DNA from: Nitratidesulfovibrio sp.
GTDB taxonomy: Bacteria; Desulfobacterota; Desulfovibrionia; Desulfovibrionales; Desulfovibrionaceae
NCBI RefSeq assembly: GCF_040373385.1
Contig: NZ_JBDXXH010000007.1
Coordinates: 1-64,000, forward strand
Direction: 5' to 3'
DNA length: 64,000 bases
Position numbers and translations under genes: made by a program. Shown in pieces: positions 51,900 to 61,231 of the stretch. Every line of letters starts with the position of its first letter. Positions within the stretch are counted from its first letter, which is position 1. The notes below the pieces were generated by a model. It had not been told where the DNA came from. It saw nothing but the letters and a program-made list of their open reading frames with translations, and made no database searches.

Positions 51900-51995
51900 C
51901 TGTCCGGATATGTCCAGTTCTGGGCGGCCCCGCGCGGCCCCGCACGGTCCTGACCGGATCCGCACGGACCTGACCTGACCTGACCGGACATGACC
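51900..51995. repeat. Degenerate CTGAC/GGACC tandem repeats
   Basis: Overlapping copies of CCTGACCTGACC and CGCGCGGCCCCG-type units between waaA and the HD-domain gene. Irregular, with a period near 5-10 bp. Confidence 0.55.
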
Positions 51996-52006
51996 GGACG
52001 GGGCAC

Positions 52007-52732
52007 CTACCGGGCGACCACCAGTGTTCCGTCGCGCGGCACGGCATCATGCAGGGGCATGCCCAGCCACGTGGACAGGGCCTGCTCTATCTCCACGGCC
52101 TGCTCGTGCGATTCGCGGATGCGTTCGCGGATGCGTTCGGTGCGGCCATACCGCTCGACGAGATCGTCGAAGCGTTCTTCCAGCGTTACCAGCTGGTCGT
52201 GCTTCACGCGCTTGTCGGCGTAGATGATGATCAGCGGCATCAGCCATTCCTGTACGGTCACGTCCACCCGCCACGGCCAGTGCACGTGGTGCATCACCCC
52301 CTGGGCGATGCGCGGGTTGCCCGTCTCGTGCAGGGCCCACGCGCCGCCAAGCTGGGCGTGGTTGCCCCCGAAGCGGATGGTGTAGTCCTTGGCGATGTCG
52401 TGCAGCAGGGCGCTGGCCAGCACCGAAGGCAGGTGCAGGGCGGCCTCGTCCGCTCCCCCTGCTCCATTGTCCAGCGCCGCGCGGGCCAGCGCCATGGCCA
52501 TGTCGGCCACCATGCTGCTGTGGGCGCGGATGTGGTCGGGCATGGCATAGCGGTCCCACAGGGCGTGGCAGGCGGGGGCGTCGGGCACGGGCCAGGCGTC
52601 CTTGGAATTGGCGGGGTTCGGAACCCCGAAGCTGAGGGGCGGCAGGTCATCCACGGTCATGCAGCGGTTGGCAGCGGCCTCGCGCGGGCTTTCCACGTCG
52701 CCGGTGAAGGGCATCCCCACGGTGGCGGTCAT
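52007..52732 (-). CDS. HD-domain phosphohydrolase
   Basis: A 241-residue protein. An HD domain occupies about residues 70-200: His in HIRAHSSMVADMAMA, the HD pair in LASALLHDIAKDYTIRFGG, a late His pair in GVMHHVHWPW, and the Asp in LIIIYADKRVKHD. The HD superfamily cuts phosphate esters, such as nucleotides. The residue spacing resembles YqeK/HDIG-type enzymes but I would not name the substrate. The start at 52732 has AGGAG upstream. It is upstream of waaA on the same strand, 217 bp away, so may or may not be co-transcribed. Confidence 0.82.
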   Translation of the reverse strand: MTATVGMPFTGDVESPREAAANRCMTVDDLPPLSFGVPNPANSKDAWPVPDAPACHALWDRYAMPDHIRAHSSMVADMAMALARAALDNGAGGADEAALHLPSVLASALLHDIAKDYTIRFGGNHAQLGGAWALHETGNPRIAQGVMHHVHWPWRVDVTVQEWLMPLIIIYADKRVKHDQLVTLEERFDDLVERYGRTERIRERIRESHEQAVEIEQALSTWLGMPLHDAVPRDGTLVVAR

Positions 52733-52889
52733 GCGGTCTCCTCTGGTGACGCGCGGGCGGGGCGGACCGCCGGATGCCGGTCCCGTGCGATGCGCCGCGC
52801 GTTCGCCACATCCGCGAACATAACCACTGGCACGGCAAAAGGCAAAGCGCGCGCCGGGCGTGGCGGGCAGTGGCGGGGCGTCCCTGCCG

Positions 52890-52950
52890 TGGACGGGCGG
52901 ATGCCGCCCCCTTGCCCACTTGCCCCTTTGCCACTTTGCCACTGGGCTTG
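52890..52950. repeat. Degenerate CTTGCCC/TTTGCCACT repeat
   Basis: Units of TTGCCCACT, TTGCCCCT and TTGCCACT in tandem, in the 526-bp divergent gap between the HD-domain gene and hypD. Confidence 0.6.
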
Positions 52951-53000
52951 GTCGGTATTGGTGGGGTGGGGCACCCCGCCAGTGCCCGTGACCCGTCTCG

Positions 53001-53030
53001 TTGACAGCAGCCCTTGGCACGGCGTAGCAC
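53001..53030 (+). promoter_or_regulatory. Candidate hypDE promoter
   Basis: Consensus TTGACA at 53001-53006, then a 17-18 bp spacer and GTAGCAC. It lies about 230 bp upstream of hypD. Confidence 0.45.
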
Positions 53031-53258
53031 CATCGGGACACGGTGCGGAGGGCATGGGGTTGCCCGCGCGAAACCGTGCGGGCGGCGGGCCATGCCCTTG
53101 GGGCGGTACCGCCGTCGCGTCGCGCCTGCCCGGCCCATGGCCCGGCGGCGCATCATCGTCCGGCGGGAGGCCCCAGGGTTCGGCCCTCAGCGGTCATCCG
53201 GGACCATCCGGAACCATTGGGGTTCACCGCCGACGCAGCGACAGGCAGGAAGACCAAC

Positions 53259-54356
53259 GTGAGCGTGAATTTCTCCACGGCCTTCAAGGACCCGGACCTT
53301 TCCCGCAGCCTCGTCGAGCGGCTGCACCGCGAACTGGACCGCCCCCTGCGCTTCATGGAAGTGTGCGGCACCCATACCGTGGCCATCTTCCAGAGCGGCA
53401 TGCGCCCGCTGCTGCCCGCCGGGGTCAAGCACCTGTCCGGCCCCGGCTGCCCGGTGTGCGTGACCCACGAAAGCGAGGTGGCCGCCTACCTGCAACTGGC
53501 CGAAAAGCCCGGCGTGATCATTGCCACCTTCGGCGACCTGATGCGCGTGCCCGGACCCGGCGGCGACAACCTGAAGCTGGCCCAGGCCAAGGGCGCGCGG
53601 GTGGAGATCGTCTATTCCGCCCATGACGCGCTGAAGCTGGCCGCCGACCACCCCGGCGACACCGTGGTGTTTCTGGGCATCGGCTTCGAGACCACCGCCC
53701 CCACCGTGGCCGCCACGGTGCTGATGGCGCGGCAGCAGGGGCTGACCAACTTCTGCGTGCTCTCGTTCCACAAGCTGGTGCCGCCTGCTCTGCGCGCCCT
53801 GCTGGCCGACCCGGACTGCGCCGTGGACGCCTTTCTGCTGCCGGGGCACGTGTCCACCATTCTCGGCATGGAGCCGTACCGCTTCGTGGCCGACGAATTC
53901 CACACCCCCGGCATCATCGCCGGGTTCGACCCCGTGGACATCCTGCAAGCCCTGCTGATCATGGTCGAGCAGCGCAAGACGGGCGAATTCGCCATCGTCA
54001 ATTCCTACCGCCGGGCCGTGGACGACGCGGGCAACCCGCGCGCGAGAGAGATTCTGGATACCGTGTTCCAGCCTGCCGATGCCCTGTGGCGCGGCATCGG
54101 CTGCATTCCCGGCAGCGGGCTGGTGTTCCGTCCCGAGTTTGCGCAGTACGACGCCATGGCTCGCCTGGGCCTGACCCTGCCCGAGGCCCGGCCCATTCCC
54201 GGTTGCAAGTGCGGCGACGTGCTGAAGGGCAAGATGCAGCCCTGCGACTGTCCGCTGTTTGCCAAGGCCTGCACGCCCGCGAAACCCGTGGGGCCGTGCA
54301 TGGTTTCCACCGAGGGCAGCTGCGCCGCCTACTTCAAGTACAACGTGGAGGCCTGA
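53259..54356 (+). CDS. hypD: [NiFe]-hydrogenase maturation protein HypD
   Basis: A 365-residue iron-sulfur protein that, with HypC, assembles the Fe(CN)2CO centre. MEVCGTHTVAIFQSGMR includes the GTHT-type motif and Cys. GPGCPVCVTHESE, GIGFETTAPT, LLPGHVSTILG and PGFDPVDILQALL-like segments are conserved. The C-terminal Cys cluster (CKCGDVLKGKMQPCDCPLFAKAC) holds a [4Fe-4S] cluster. I start at GTG 53259 with AGGAAG upstream; GTG 53265 is an alternative. hypE follows 4 bp later, so the two are one operon. hypC, hypF and the hydrogenase itself are not in this window. Confidence 0.95.
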   Translation: MSVNFSTAFKDPDLSRSLVERLHRELDRPLRFMEVCGTHTVAIFQSGMRPLLPAGVKHLSGPGCPVCVTHESEVAAYLQLAEKPGVIIATFGDLMRVPGPGGDNLKLAQAKGARVEIVYSAHDALKLAADHPGDTVVFLGIGFETTAPTVAATVLMARQQGLTNFCVLSFHKLVPPALRALLADPDCAVDAFLLPGHVSTILGMEPYRFVADEFHTPGIIAGFDPVDILQALLIMVEQRKTGEFAIVNSYRRAVDDAGNPRAREILDTVFQPADALWRGIGCIPGSGLVFRPEFAQYDAMARLGLTLPEARPIPGCKCGDVLKGKMQPCDCPLFAKACTPAKPVGPCMVSTEGSCAAYFKYNVEA

Positions 54357-54360
54357 TCGC

Positions 54361-55386
54361 ATGGCCGGTGATACGCTTCTTCTCGACTACGGCAGCGGCG
54401 GCAAGGCCGCGCACCGCCTGATCGGCGAACTGTTCCTGAAACACTTCGACAACCCCGTGCTGCGCACGCTGGACGACGCCGCCCGGCTGGAACTGACCGG
54501 GCCGCTGGCCATGAGCACCGACAGCTACGTGGTGGACCCGCTGTTCTTTCCCGGCGGCGACATCGGCACGCTGGCCGTGCACGGCACCGTCAACGACGTG
54601 GCCATGCTGGGCGCCCGGCCCCGCTACCTGAGCTGTGGGTTCATTCTGGAAGAAGGGCTGGACATGGAGGTGCTGGAGCGCATTGTCGCCTCCATGGGCA
54701 ACGCCGCGCGCGAGGCCGGGGTGTGCATCGTCACCGGCGACACCAAGGTGGTGCCGCGCGGCATGGCCGACAAGGTGTTCATCAACACCACCGGCATCGG
54801 CGAGATCATCGTCGATCCTTCGCCCAGCGGGCATTCCGCCAAGCCGGGCGATGCCGTCATCATCAGCGGCAGCATGGGCGACCACGGGCTGACCATCCTG
54901 TCGCACCGCGAAGGGCTGAACTTCTCCGCCGACGTGCGCAGCGATTCCGCCGCGCTCAACGGACTGACCGAACGGCTGCTGCTGGAGGTGGGCGACATCC
55001 ACGTGCTGCGCGACCCCACGCGCGGCGGCCTTGCCACCACCCTTAACGAGATCGCCGGGCAGTCGGGCGTGGTCATGCGCATCGCGGAACGGGACATTCC
55101 CGTGCGCGATGCCGTGCGCGAAGGCTGCTCGTTCCTCGGTCTGGACCCGCTGTACCTCGCCAACGAGGGCAAGCTGATCTGCATCCTGCCGCAGGAAAAG
55201 GCCGACGCCGCCCTTGCCGTGCTGCGCCAAAGCCCCCTTGGGGCGGACGCCGCCCGCATCGGCACCGTGCTGGCCGCCGATGGCGCCGGGCCGGGCCGGG
55301 CCGGGCAGGTCATCCTGGAAACGCCCATGGGCGGCCACCGCCTGCTCTCCATGCTGGAAGGCGAGCAGTTGCCGAGGATTTGCTGA
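54361..55386 (+). CDS. hypE: Carbamoyl-dehydratase HypE
   Basis: A 341-residue PurM-like ATPase that dehydrates the carbamoyl group on its C-terminal Cys to give the cyanide ligand of [NiFe] hydrogenases. LLLDYGSGGKAAHRLI, TDSYVVDPLFFPGGDIG, GTVNDVAMLGARP and TGDTKVVPRG are conserved. The protein ends LPRIC, with the required terminal Cys (residue 341). It begins 4 bp after hypD stops. A strong terminator follows. Confidence 0.96.
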   Translation: MAGDTLLLDYGSGGKAAHRLIGELFLKHFDNPVLRTLDDAARLELTGPLAMSTDSYVVDPLFFPGGDIGTLAVHGTVNDVAMLGARPRYLSCGFILEEGLDMEVLERIVASMGNAAREAGVCIVTGDTKVVPRGMADKVFINTTGIGEIIVDPSPSGHSAKPGDAVIISGSMGDHGLTILSHREGLNFSADVRSDSAALNGLTERLLLEVGDIHVLRDPTRGGLATTLNEIAGQSGVVMRIAERDIPVRDAVREGCSFLGLDPLYLANEGKLICILPQEKADAALAVLRQSPLGADAARIGTVLAADGAGPGRAGQVILETPMGGHRLLSMLEGEQLPRIC

Positions 55387-55424
55387 CGGCGGCGGGCTGC
55401 TGGATAAGAAAAAGAGTTTGAATA

Positions 55425-55460
55425 CGAGAGAGGGGGGCTTTGAAAAGCCCCCCTCTCTCG
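55425..55460 (+). terminator. Terminator of hypDE, perfect 16-bp stem
   Basis: CGAGAGAGGGGGGCTT and AAGCCCCCCTCTCTCG around a TGAA loop, 38 bp after hypE. Confidence 0.85.
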
Positions 55461-55516
55461 TGCTCTCACCCCGCAAACTTTTTGGTTGGGGGTAGCACGC
55501 ACATGGCGGTGTGCCG

Positions 55517-55837
55517 TCACACCCGGCAGGCATCCGAGAACGGCGTGATTTCCACTTCTTTCCGGCCCGGCAGTTGCGCGGTGATGCGCAGCGTGCCGCC
55601 AAGGGCGCGTACTATCTGGCACAGAGTGCTGATCTGCATGTCGCCGCTGCGTTCCTGCTTGGAAACGGTGGCCTGCGAAACATCCAGCGCGGCGGCAAGT
55701 TCCTTTTGCGAAACGCCGAGTTCCCGGCGCAATTCACGCAGGTTCATTTCCATGCGCAACTCGTCGGTGCGCTTGCGGATGGTTTCCCGGCGGGCTTCGG
55801 GCAGTGCCGCGATAACGGCGCTGAGCTTGCGGGCCAT
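55517..55837 (-). CDS. XRE-family antitoxin (HigA-like)
   Basis: A 106-residue protein with a Cro/CI-type HTH at about 45-75: ELGVSQKELAAALDVSQATVS with recognition helix SQATVSKQE. The N-terminal half is a helical toxin-binding region (IAALPEARRETIRKRTDELR). It is the second gene, 12 bp after the toxin gene, as in HigBA modules where the toxin comes first. Antitoxins of this type bind the toxin and repress the shared promoter. The start ATG has AGGAGG upstream. Confidence 0.85.
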   Translation of the reverse strand: MARKLSAVIAALPEARRETIRKRTDELRMEMNLRELRRELGVSQKELAAALDVSQATVSKQERSGDMQISTLCQIVRALGGTLRITAQLPGRKEVEITPFSDACRV

Positions 55838-55849
55838 GTGATTGCCCTC

Positions 55850-56197
55850 CTATGGTTGCAGCGTGGCAAGATGCCGGTCGTACCGGGCATCGGCAACGGG
55901 AATCAGCCGGTCATAGAAGCGGGCATCGCCAGCCTTGCTGCCGCCGACCAGCACCACGGCGTTCCGTAGCGGGTCGAAGGCGAAAAGGAAGCGGTACGGC
56001 TGTCGGCCAAGGCTGAAGCGCAGTTCCTTCATGTTCGGATGCCGGGAGCCCTTCAGTGTATCCACGTGGGGGCGCCCCCGCGCGGGGCCGACTTCCTCCA
56101 GCAGCGAAAGCCGCGCCAGTAGTTCGTTCTGAAGCGGAACGTCGAACCCGTCGAACTCGGCGTCGAATGCATCGCAAAAGCTGACGTCCCATTTCAT
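55850..56197 (-). CDS. RelE/HigB-superfamily toxin (Gp49-like)
   Basis: A 115-residue basic protein with the Gp49/HigB layout: MKWDVSFCDAFDAEFDGF, LLARLSLLEEVG, GRPHVDTLKGSRHPNMKELR, and YRFLFAFDPLRNAVVLVGG. Family members are ribosome-dependent mRNA endonucleases. The conserved Arg and Lys that contact RNA lie in KELRFSLGRQPYR. It leads the toxin-antitoxin pair. No ribosome-binding site precedes the ATG, and the -10 box is 6 bp upstream, so the mRNA may be leaderless. Confidence 0.85.
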   Translation of the reverse strand: MKWDVSFCDAFDAEFDGFDVPLQNELLARLSLLEEVGPARGRPHVDTLKGSRHPNMKELRFSLGRQPYRFLFAFDPLRNAVVLVGGSKAGDARFYDRLIPVADARYDRHLATLQP

Positions 56198-56203
56198 GGG
56201 CTG

Positions 56204-56232
56204 AAAATATAGATTTTAATGCATATCGTCAA
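56204..56232 (-). promoter_or_regulatory. Toxin-antitoxin promoter
   Basis: On the minus strand TTGACG (56227-56232), exactly 17 bp, then TATTTT (56204-56209). The spacer is AT-rich. The predicted start falls on or next to the toxin ATG. Confidence 0.7.
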
Positions 56233-56249
56233 GTGGGTCGAACAATGAG

Positions 56250-56281
56250 AAAGGCCGACCACCCATGGGTGACCGGCCTTT
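56250..56281 (-). terminator. Terminator of glycosylphosphotransferase gene
   Basis: AAAGGCCG and CGGCCTTT with an inner CACCC/GGGTG stem; on the minus strand the tail CTTTCTCATTGTTC is T-rich. It lies 22 bp past the stop. Confidence 0.75.
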
Positions 56282-56303
56282 GGCGTATCGGGGAAAATGG
56301 TTT

Positions 56304-57653
56304 CTACCGCGCACCCTTGGGGAACAGGATGACCCCCACGGTCTTGAGCACGATCTTCAGGTCCAGCAGGGGCGACATGTTCTTGATGTAGTACAGGTCG
56401 TACTCCAGCTTGTAGCGGGCGTCCTCGATGGAGGCGCCGTACGGGTAGCATACCTGCGCCCAGCCGGTAACGCCCGGCTTCACGGTGTGGCGCACGTAGA
56501 AGTAGGGGATGACCTTTTCCAACTCGCGCACGAACTGCATGCGTTCCGGGCGCGGGCCGATGAGCGACATGTCGCCGCGCAGCACGTTCCACAGCTGGGG
56601 CAACTCGTCGATGCGCACCTTGCGGATGAACTTGCCCACCTTGGTCACGCGGGTGTCGCCCTTCTGCGCCCACACCGCGCCGTTCTTTTCCGCATCCACG
56701 GTCATGGAGCGAAACTTCAGCACCGTGAACTCCGTTTCGTGCAGGCCCACGCGCTTCTGTTTGTAGATCACCGGGCCGGGCGATTCCAGCCGGATGACGA
56801 TGGCGGCAATGGCCATGATCGGCAGGGTAAGCACCAGCAGCACGAAGGATGTCAGCACGTCGAACACCCGTTTCAGGCGTTGCATGGACCCCTGGGTGTT
56901 CAGGTTGAAGCCGTCTTCCATCAGCAGCCATTCGTCGCGGATGAGGCTGACGGGAATGCGTCCGGCCACGTGTTCGTACAGGGTGCGGATGTCCACCACC
57001 ATCAGGCCGCCCAGCTTGGCGCGCAGAAGTTCGCGGGCGATGTCCTCGTCCAGCGGGGCGTCGGGCAGCATGATCAGCATGGTGGCGCCGTGGCTGCGCG
57101 CAACCCCCAGCGGATCGTACGAGGGGCCAAGGCACGGCCCGGCGTCGGCGTCCATGTCGCCTTCGCCCACGTAGCCCAGGATTTCGGCGTGGGGCATGCT
57201 TTGCGCCAGCAGGCTGCGCACCTTGCCCGCGCGGTCCACGCCCACCAGCACCACGCGCTGCCGGGTGACGAACCGCTTGCCGATGCGGTGCCACACCACG
57301 CGCCAGACCAGGCACAGGGCCACCACCAGCACCAGCAGCAGCACGAAGGTGGCCCGGTCGAAGCGCCAACTTTCGAACGAATAGAACATGAAGCCGGTGG
57401 CGATGACCCCCAGCACGGATGCCACGCCCACGCGGGCCACGGAATCGCGAAAGTCTTCCTCGCCCACCGAGTAGCAGTCCAGCACGTAGAACGAGAGCAG
57501 GAAGAAGAAGGTGGTGAAGAACGAGGCGCCCGTGTAGTCCACGAGCACGCTGTATTCGTCGGGCAGCATGGTTTCGCCGACCACGTACAGCGCGATGAGG
57601 ATGCACAGGGCATCCAGCAGACGGAACAGGCTGTTGCGGATATTGTCGTTCAC
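56304..57653 (-). CDS. Polyprenyl glycosylphosphotransferase (WcaJ-like)
   Basis: A 449-residue membrane protein that transfers a sugar phosphate to undecaprenyl phosphate, starting a surface polysaccharide repeat unit. Four helices near residues 10-110, a CoA-binding-like domain (VVLVGVDRAGKVRSLLA), a fifth helix near 270-290, then the catalytic domain: KRVGLHETEFTVLKFRSM, DELPQLWNVLRGDMSLIGPRP and VKPGVTGWAQVCYPYG. The start is GTG 57653 with GGGAGG upstream. The neighbouring glycosyltransferase (120 bp away) and the divergent UDP-sugar epimerase suggest a small polysaccharide cluster. Confidence 0.9.
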   Translation of the reverse strand: MNDNIRNSLFRLLDALCILIALYVVGETMLPDEYSVLVDYTGASFFTTFFFLLSFYVLDCYSVGEEDFRDSVARVGVASVLGVIATGFMFYSFESWRFDRATFVLLLVLVVALCLVWRVVWHRIGKRFVTRQRVVLVGVDRAGKVRSLLAQSMPHAEILGYVGEGDMDADAGPCLGPSYDPLGVARSHGATMLIMLPDAPLDEDIARELLRAKLGGLMVVDIRTLYEHVAGRIPVSLIRDEWLLMEDGFNLNTQGSMQRLKRVFDVLTSFVLLVLTLPIMAIAAIVIRLESPGPVIYKQKRVGLHETEFTVLKFRSMTVDAEKNGAVWAQKGDTRVTKVGKFIRKVRIDELPQLWNVLRGDMSLIGPRPERMQFVRELEKVIPYFYVRHTVKPGVTGWAQVCYPYGASIEDARYKLEYDLYYIKNMSPLLDLKIVLKTVGVILFPKGAR

Positions 57654-57773
57654 GCATTCCTCCCGGAATGGATGGGAAATCTTTCGTCGCTGGGGGCTGT
57701 TGCGCCCGTGCTGAGTACAGGGCTGTTTCCGGATTCGGACCTGACGGGCGAAAGGACAATTTGGAGACAGTCC

Positions 57774-58895
57774 CTACGCCAGGCGCATAACCCGCAGGAT
57801 ATGCTCGCTCACCTTGTCGGCGTCGAACTCGGTTTCCGCCAGCCGCCGCCCGGCCTGCCCCATGCGGGCGATCAGGTTGCGGTCGGCAATGAACCGTTCC
57901 ATGGCGGCGGCCAGCGCCTCGGGGTCGCGCAGGGGCACGCGGAAGCCGTTCACCCCGTCCTCCACCACCTCGCGGCAGCCGGGGGCATCGGTGACCACGG
58001 CGGCGCGGCCCATGCTCATGCCTTCCATCACCGAGCAGGGGGTGCCTTCGCGCCACGAGGGCAGCACCACCACGCTGGCGTCGGCCACGTACGGTCGCAC
58101 GTCGCGGGTCTGGCCAAGATATTCGATGATTCCTTCGCGCGTCCAGCCTTCCACCTCGGCAAGGGGCACGCTGCCCGGTCCGGTTTCCGGCGGGCCCAGC
58201 ACGCGAAAGCGGGCGTCGGGGTGTTTCGCCTTCAGCAGGCGCGCGGCCCCGGCGTATTCGCGCAGGCCCTTGGCCTCCAGCAGGCGGCCCACCAGCAGGA
58301 ACGTGGGCGGGTCCAGCACCGGCTCTGCCTGGGCGAAGTGGTCCAGCGCAACCCCGGTGCCCCGGCACATGGCCACGGACGTGCCGTGCGGAATGATATG
58401 GTTGTCCTCGAACACCCGGCGGTCCTCCATGTTCTGGAAGAACACCGTGCGCACGCACGAAAGGGCAATGCGGTAGAGCAGGGCGGCCACCTTGGTCAGC
58501 ACGCGCTTGACCGGGGTATCCGCCTCGAACATGTAGCCAAGCCCGGTGATCATGGCGAAGCGGGCGGGCACGCGCGCCAGCGCCGCCGCCGTGGCCCCGT
58601 AGATGACCGGCTTGATGGTGAAGCAGAAGGCCACGTCGGGCCGTTCCTGCCGAAAGACGCGGTACAGCGTGGTGAAGGTGGCGGCATCGCGCACGGGGTT
58701 CAGCCCCTTGCGGTCCAGGGGATAGCCCGCCACGCGCGCCCCCATGGCCTCGAGCGCGGCGCGGCCTTCGACGTCGGTGTCGGCGTCGGGCACGATGCAC
58801 AGCACCTCGTGCCCCAGTGAACGGAGCCTGCGGATGAGCACGCTCCAGAAATTGACCATGGCCCGGGCCTGATTGCCCAGAATGGCGACCTTCAT
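57774..58895 (-). CDS. Glycosyltransferase family 4 protein
   Basis: A 373-residue GT-B-fold glycosyltransferase. The N-terminal domain begins [17 protein letters not shown] and has [13 protein letters not shown] and [10 protein letters not shown]. The C-terminal domain has [16 protein letters not shown] (GT4 GRL-K), the donor-binding segment [19 protein letters not shown] with E-x(7)-E, and [20 protein letters not shown]. This pattern is close to capsule/colanic acid and N-acetylgalactosaminyl transferases. It is upstream of the glycosylphosphotransferase gene; both read leftward and likely belong to one operon. Sugar donor unknown. Confidence 0.9.
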   Translation of the reverse strand: MKVAILGNQARAMVNFWSVLIRRLRSLGHEVLCIVPDADTDVEGRAALEAMGARVAGYPLDRKGLNPVRDAATFTTLYRVFRQERPDVAFCFTIKPVIYGATAAALARVPARFAMITGLGYMFEADTPVKRVLTKVAALLYRIALSCVRTVFFQNMEDRRVFEDNHIIPHGTSVAMCRGTGVALDHFAQAEPVLDPPTFLLVGRLLEAKGLREYAGAARLLKAKHPDARFRVLGPPETGPGSVPLAEVEGWTREGIIEYLGQTRDVRPYVADASVVVLPSWREGTPCSVMEGMSMGRAAVVTDAPGCREVVEDGVNGFRVPLRDPEALAAAMERFIADRNLIARMGQAGRRLAETEFDADKVSEHILRVMRLA

Positions 58896-59121
58896 CTTAT
58901 GCCTCGCTGGCTGCGCGCCCTGTCACGGTGGTCATGTCTGTCGTACAGGAGGGGCCGGACGCTGGTCCCGGCAGGGTGCCGGGGTGGTGTTGCCCCGCCC
59001 TTGGCGCACGGGGCGCGGGGGGCGGAAGAACGCGCACCTTGTAACAGGTGGGCAGCACGCTGAAAAGGGGGCCGCACGGCGGGCAGCCGGGCGGCGTTTA
59101 CGGGCCAGGCGGACCGGACGT

Positions 59122-59172
59122 GCGCCCGATGTGAACCCGACGTGCGCCCAATGTGCGCCCAATGTGCGTCAG
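59122..59172. repeat. Tandem GTGCGCCCAAT-type 11-bp repeat
   Basis: Four to five degenerate 11-mers (CGTGCGCCCGAT to GTGCGCCCAAT) in the 634-bp divergent gap between the glycosyltransferase and epimerase genes. The remainder of the gap holds the epimerase promoter. Confidence 0.75.
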
Positions 59173-59454
59173 ACACGCGGGAAGCGGCGGGGGTTTGCCC
59201 CGAGCGTCGGCATCCCGCCGCCATGCACGTACCGGAGGAAACTCATTCACGTTTCGTGCCGCACCGCGCGCCACCCCGTCGCCTCTTTACAGGGTGTGGC
59301 GTTGGGGGTAGAAGCGCGCACGTTGGGGTGGTGCGCGGCGAACCCCACCGCAAGGCCGTACCGTCAGCACGCCGCCGGGCATGTGCGCCTTCGCGCAACG
59401 TTCGCGCGGGGGCCTCGACGCCCTTCATCCCGTTGGCCCCTGCCCCATCATCTT

Positions 59455-59483
59455 TTGACGCGGCACTCCGGCGCACGTACAAT
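59455..59483 (+). promoter_or_regulatory. Epimerase promoter
   Basis: TTGACG (59455-59460), exactly 17 bp, then TACAAT (59478-59483), 46 bp before the epimerase ATG. It is one of the best housekeeping-type promoters in the window. Confidence 0.75.
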
Positions 59484-59529
59484 AATCACTCTATCCGAAA
59501 CCGCCACTCCCTTGGGAGGAACCTCCATC

Positions 59530-60558
<1,029 letters not shown>

Positions 60559-60610
60559 ACGCGGCGCGCGGACTGCCCCGCGCAGCCTGCAATGATCGCA
60601 TTGCCCGTTC

Positions 60611-60639
60611 CGCCCCGCCGCAGCCACTGCGGCGGGGCG
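60611..60639. terminator. Hairpin after epimerase gene, perfect 13-bp arms
   Basis: CGCCCCGCCGCAG and CTGCGGCGGGGCG around a CCA loop, 52 bp after the stop. No T run. Confidence 0.55.
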
Positions 60640-60732
60640 TCGTGCGTGGGGTGCCCGCTGGTGACCGGCTACCGGACGGCGCACGGATCCGGGGACTTGC
60701 CAAGTCCGGCCCGGAGGAGTATTTGGCGAAAC

Positions 60733-61101
60733 ATGCAAATGATCGCATCGCAACGCCCCGCCGCCCACCGCAGGCTCATCGAGGCCCAGGCCGAAATCTT
60801 CAAGGCCCTGGGCCACCCCAGCCGTCTGCTGATGGTCGAGGAACTGACGCGCGGCGAGCGCTGCGTGTGCGAGTTGCAGGCGCTGGTGGGCTCGGATGTG
60901 TCCACGGTGTCCAAGCACCTGTCCATTCTCAAGGGGGCGGGCGTAGTGCGCGACGAGAAGCGCGGCGCCAATGTGTACTACTCGCTGGTGCTCGGGTGCG
61001 TGCGGTCCTTTCTGGAATGCACGGGGCGGCACATCGACCAGGCCGCCCAGGATTTGTCCCAGGATCTTGCCCGTCTGGCCGCTTTGCGGTCCGGAACATA
61101 A
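60733..61101 (+). CDS. ArsR-family metalloregulator
   Basis: A 122-residue winged HTH repressor. KALGHPSRLLMVEELTRGERCVCELQALV contains the metal-binding CVC (Cys49/Cys51 region) where ArsR has ELCVCDL. The recognition region is DVSTVSKHLSILKGAGVV and the wing RDEKRGANVYYSLV. Further Cys at C-terminal positions (GCVRSFLECTG) could complete an As(III)/Sb(III) site. The ATG at 60733 is far from the GGAGGAG at 60713-60719; with TTGCCA and TATTTG boxes just upstream the transcript may be nearly leaderless, so the start is uncertain. It precedes the permease by 130 bp and likely represses it. Confidence 0.88.
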   Translation: MQMIASQRPAAHRRLIEAQAEIFKALGHPSRLLMVEELTRGERCVCELQALVGSDVSTVSKHLSILKGAGVVRDEKRGANVYYSLVLGCVRSFLECTGRHIDQAAQDLSQDLARLAALRSGT

Positions 61102-61231
61102 CGCCGCGCGCGCCGATGTCGCCGCCGTGGCGTCCGCTTTTTTTTATGGCAACACTTGCACATTTAGCCAAATAAGCAAGCTTGGTGGCGGGCACGCAGG
61201 TGCCCCTCACCGAGCGCAAGGGAACGCGATA

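Noticed and set aside
53008..53030. Possible sigma-54 promoter (TTGGCACG) before hypD
   Set aside because: The distance between the GG and GC elements is one base short of the required spacing and the -12 half is weak; a TTGACA box overlaps.
56265..58820. Rightward open frame of about 851 codons opposite the two polysaccharide genes
   Set aside because: It spans two genes with clear family motifs on the other strand and yields low-complexity His/Gln/Gly-rich protein.
61107..61231. T8 run at about 61138-61145 as a terminator after the ArsR gene
   Set aside because: The stem before it is only about four base pairs, so I could not support a terminator, and it lies within a likely ArsR-permease operon.
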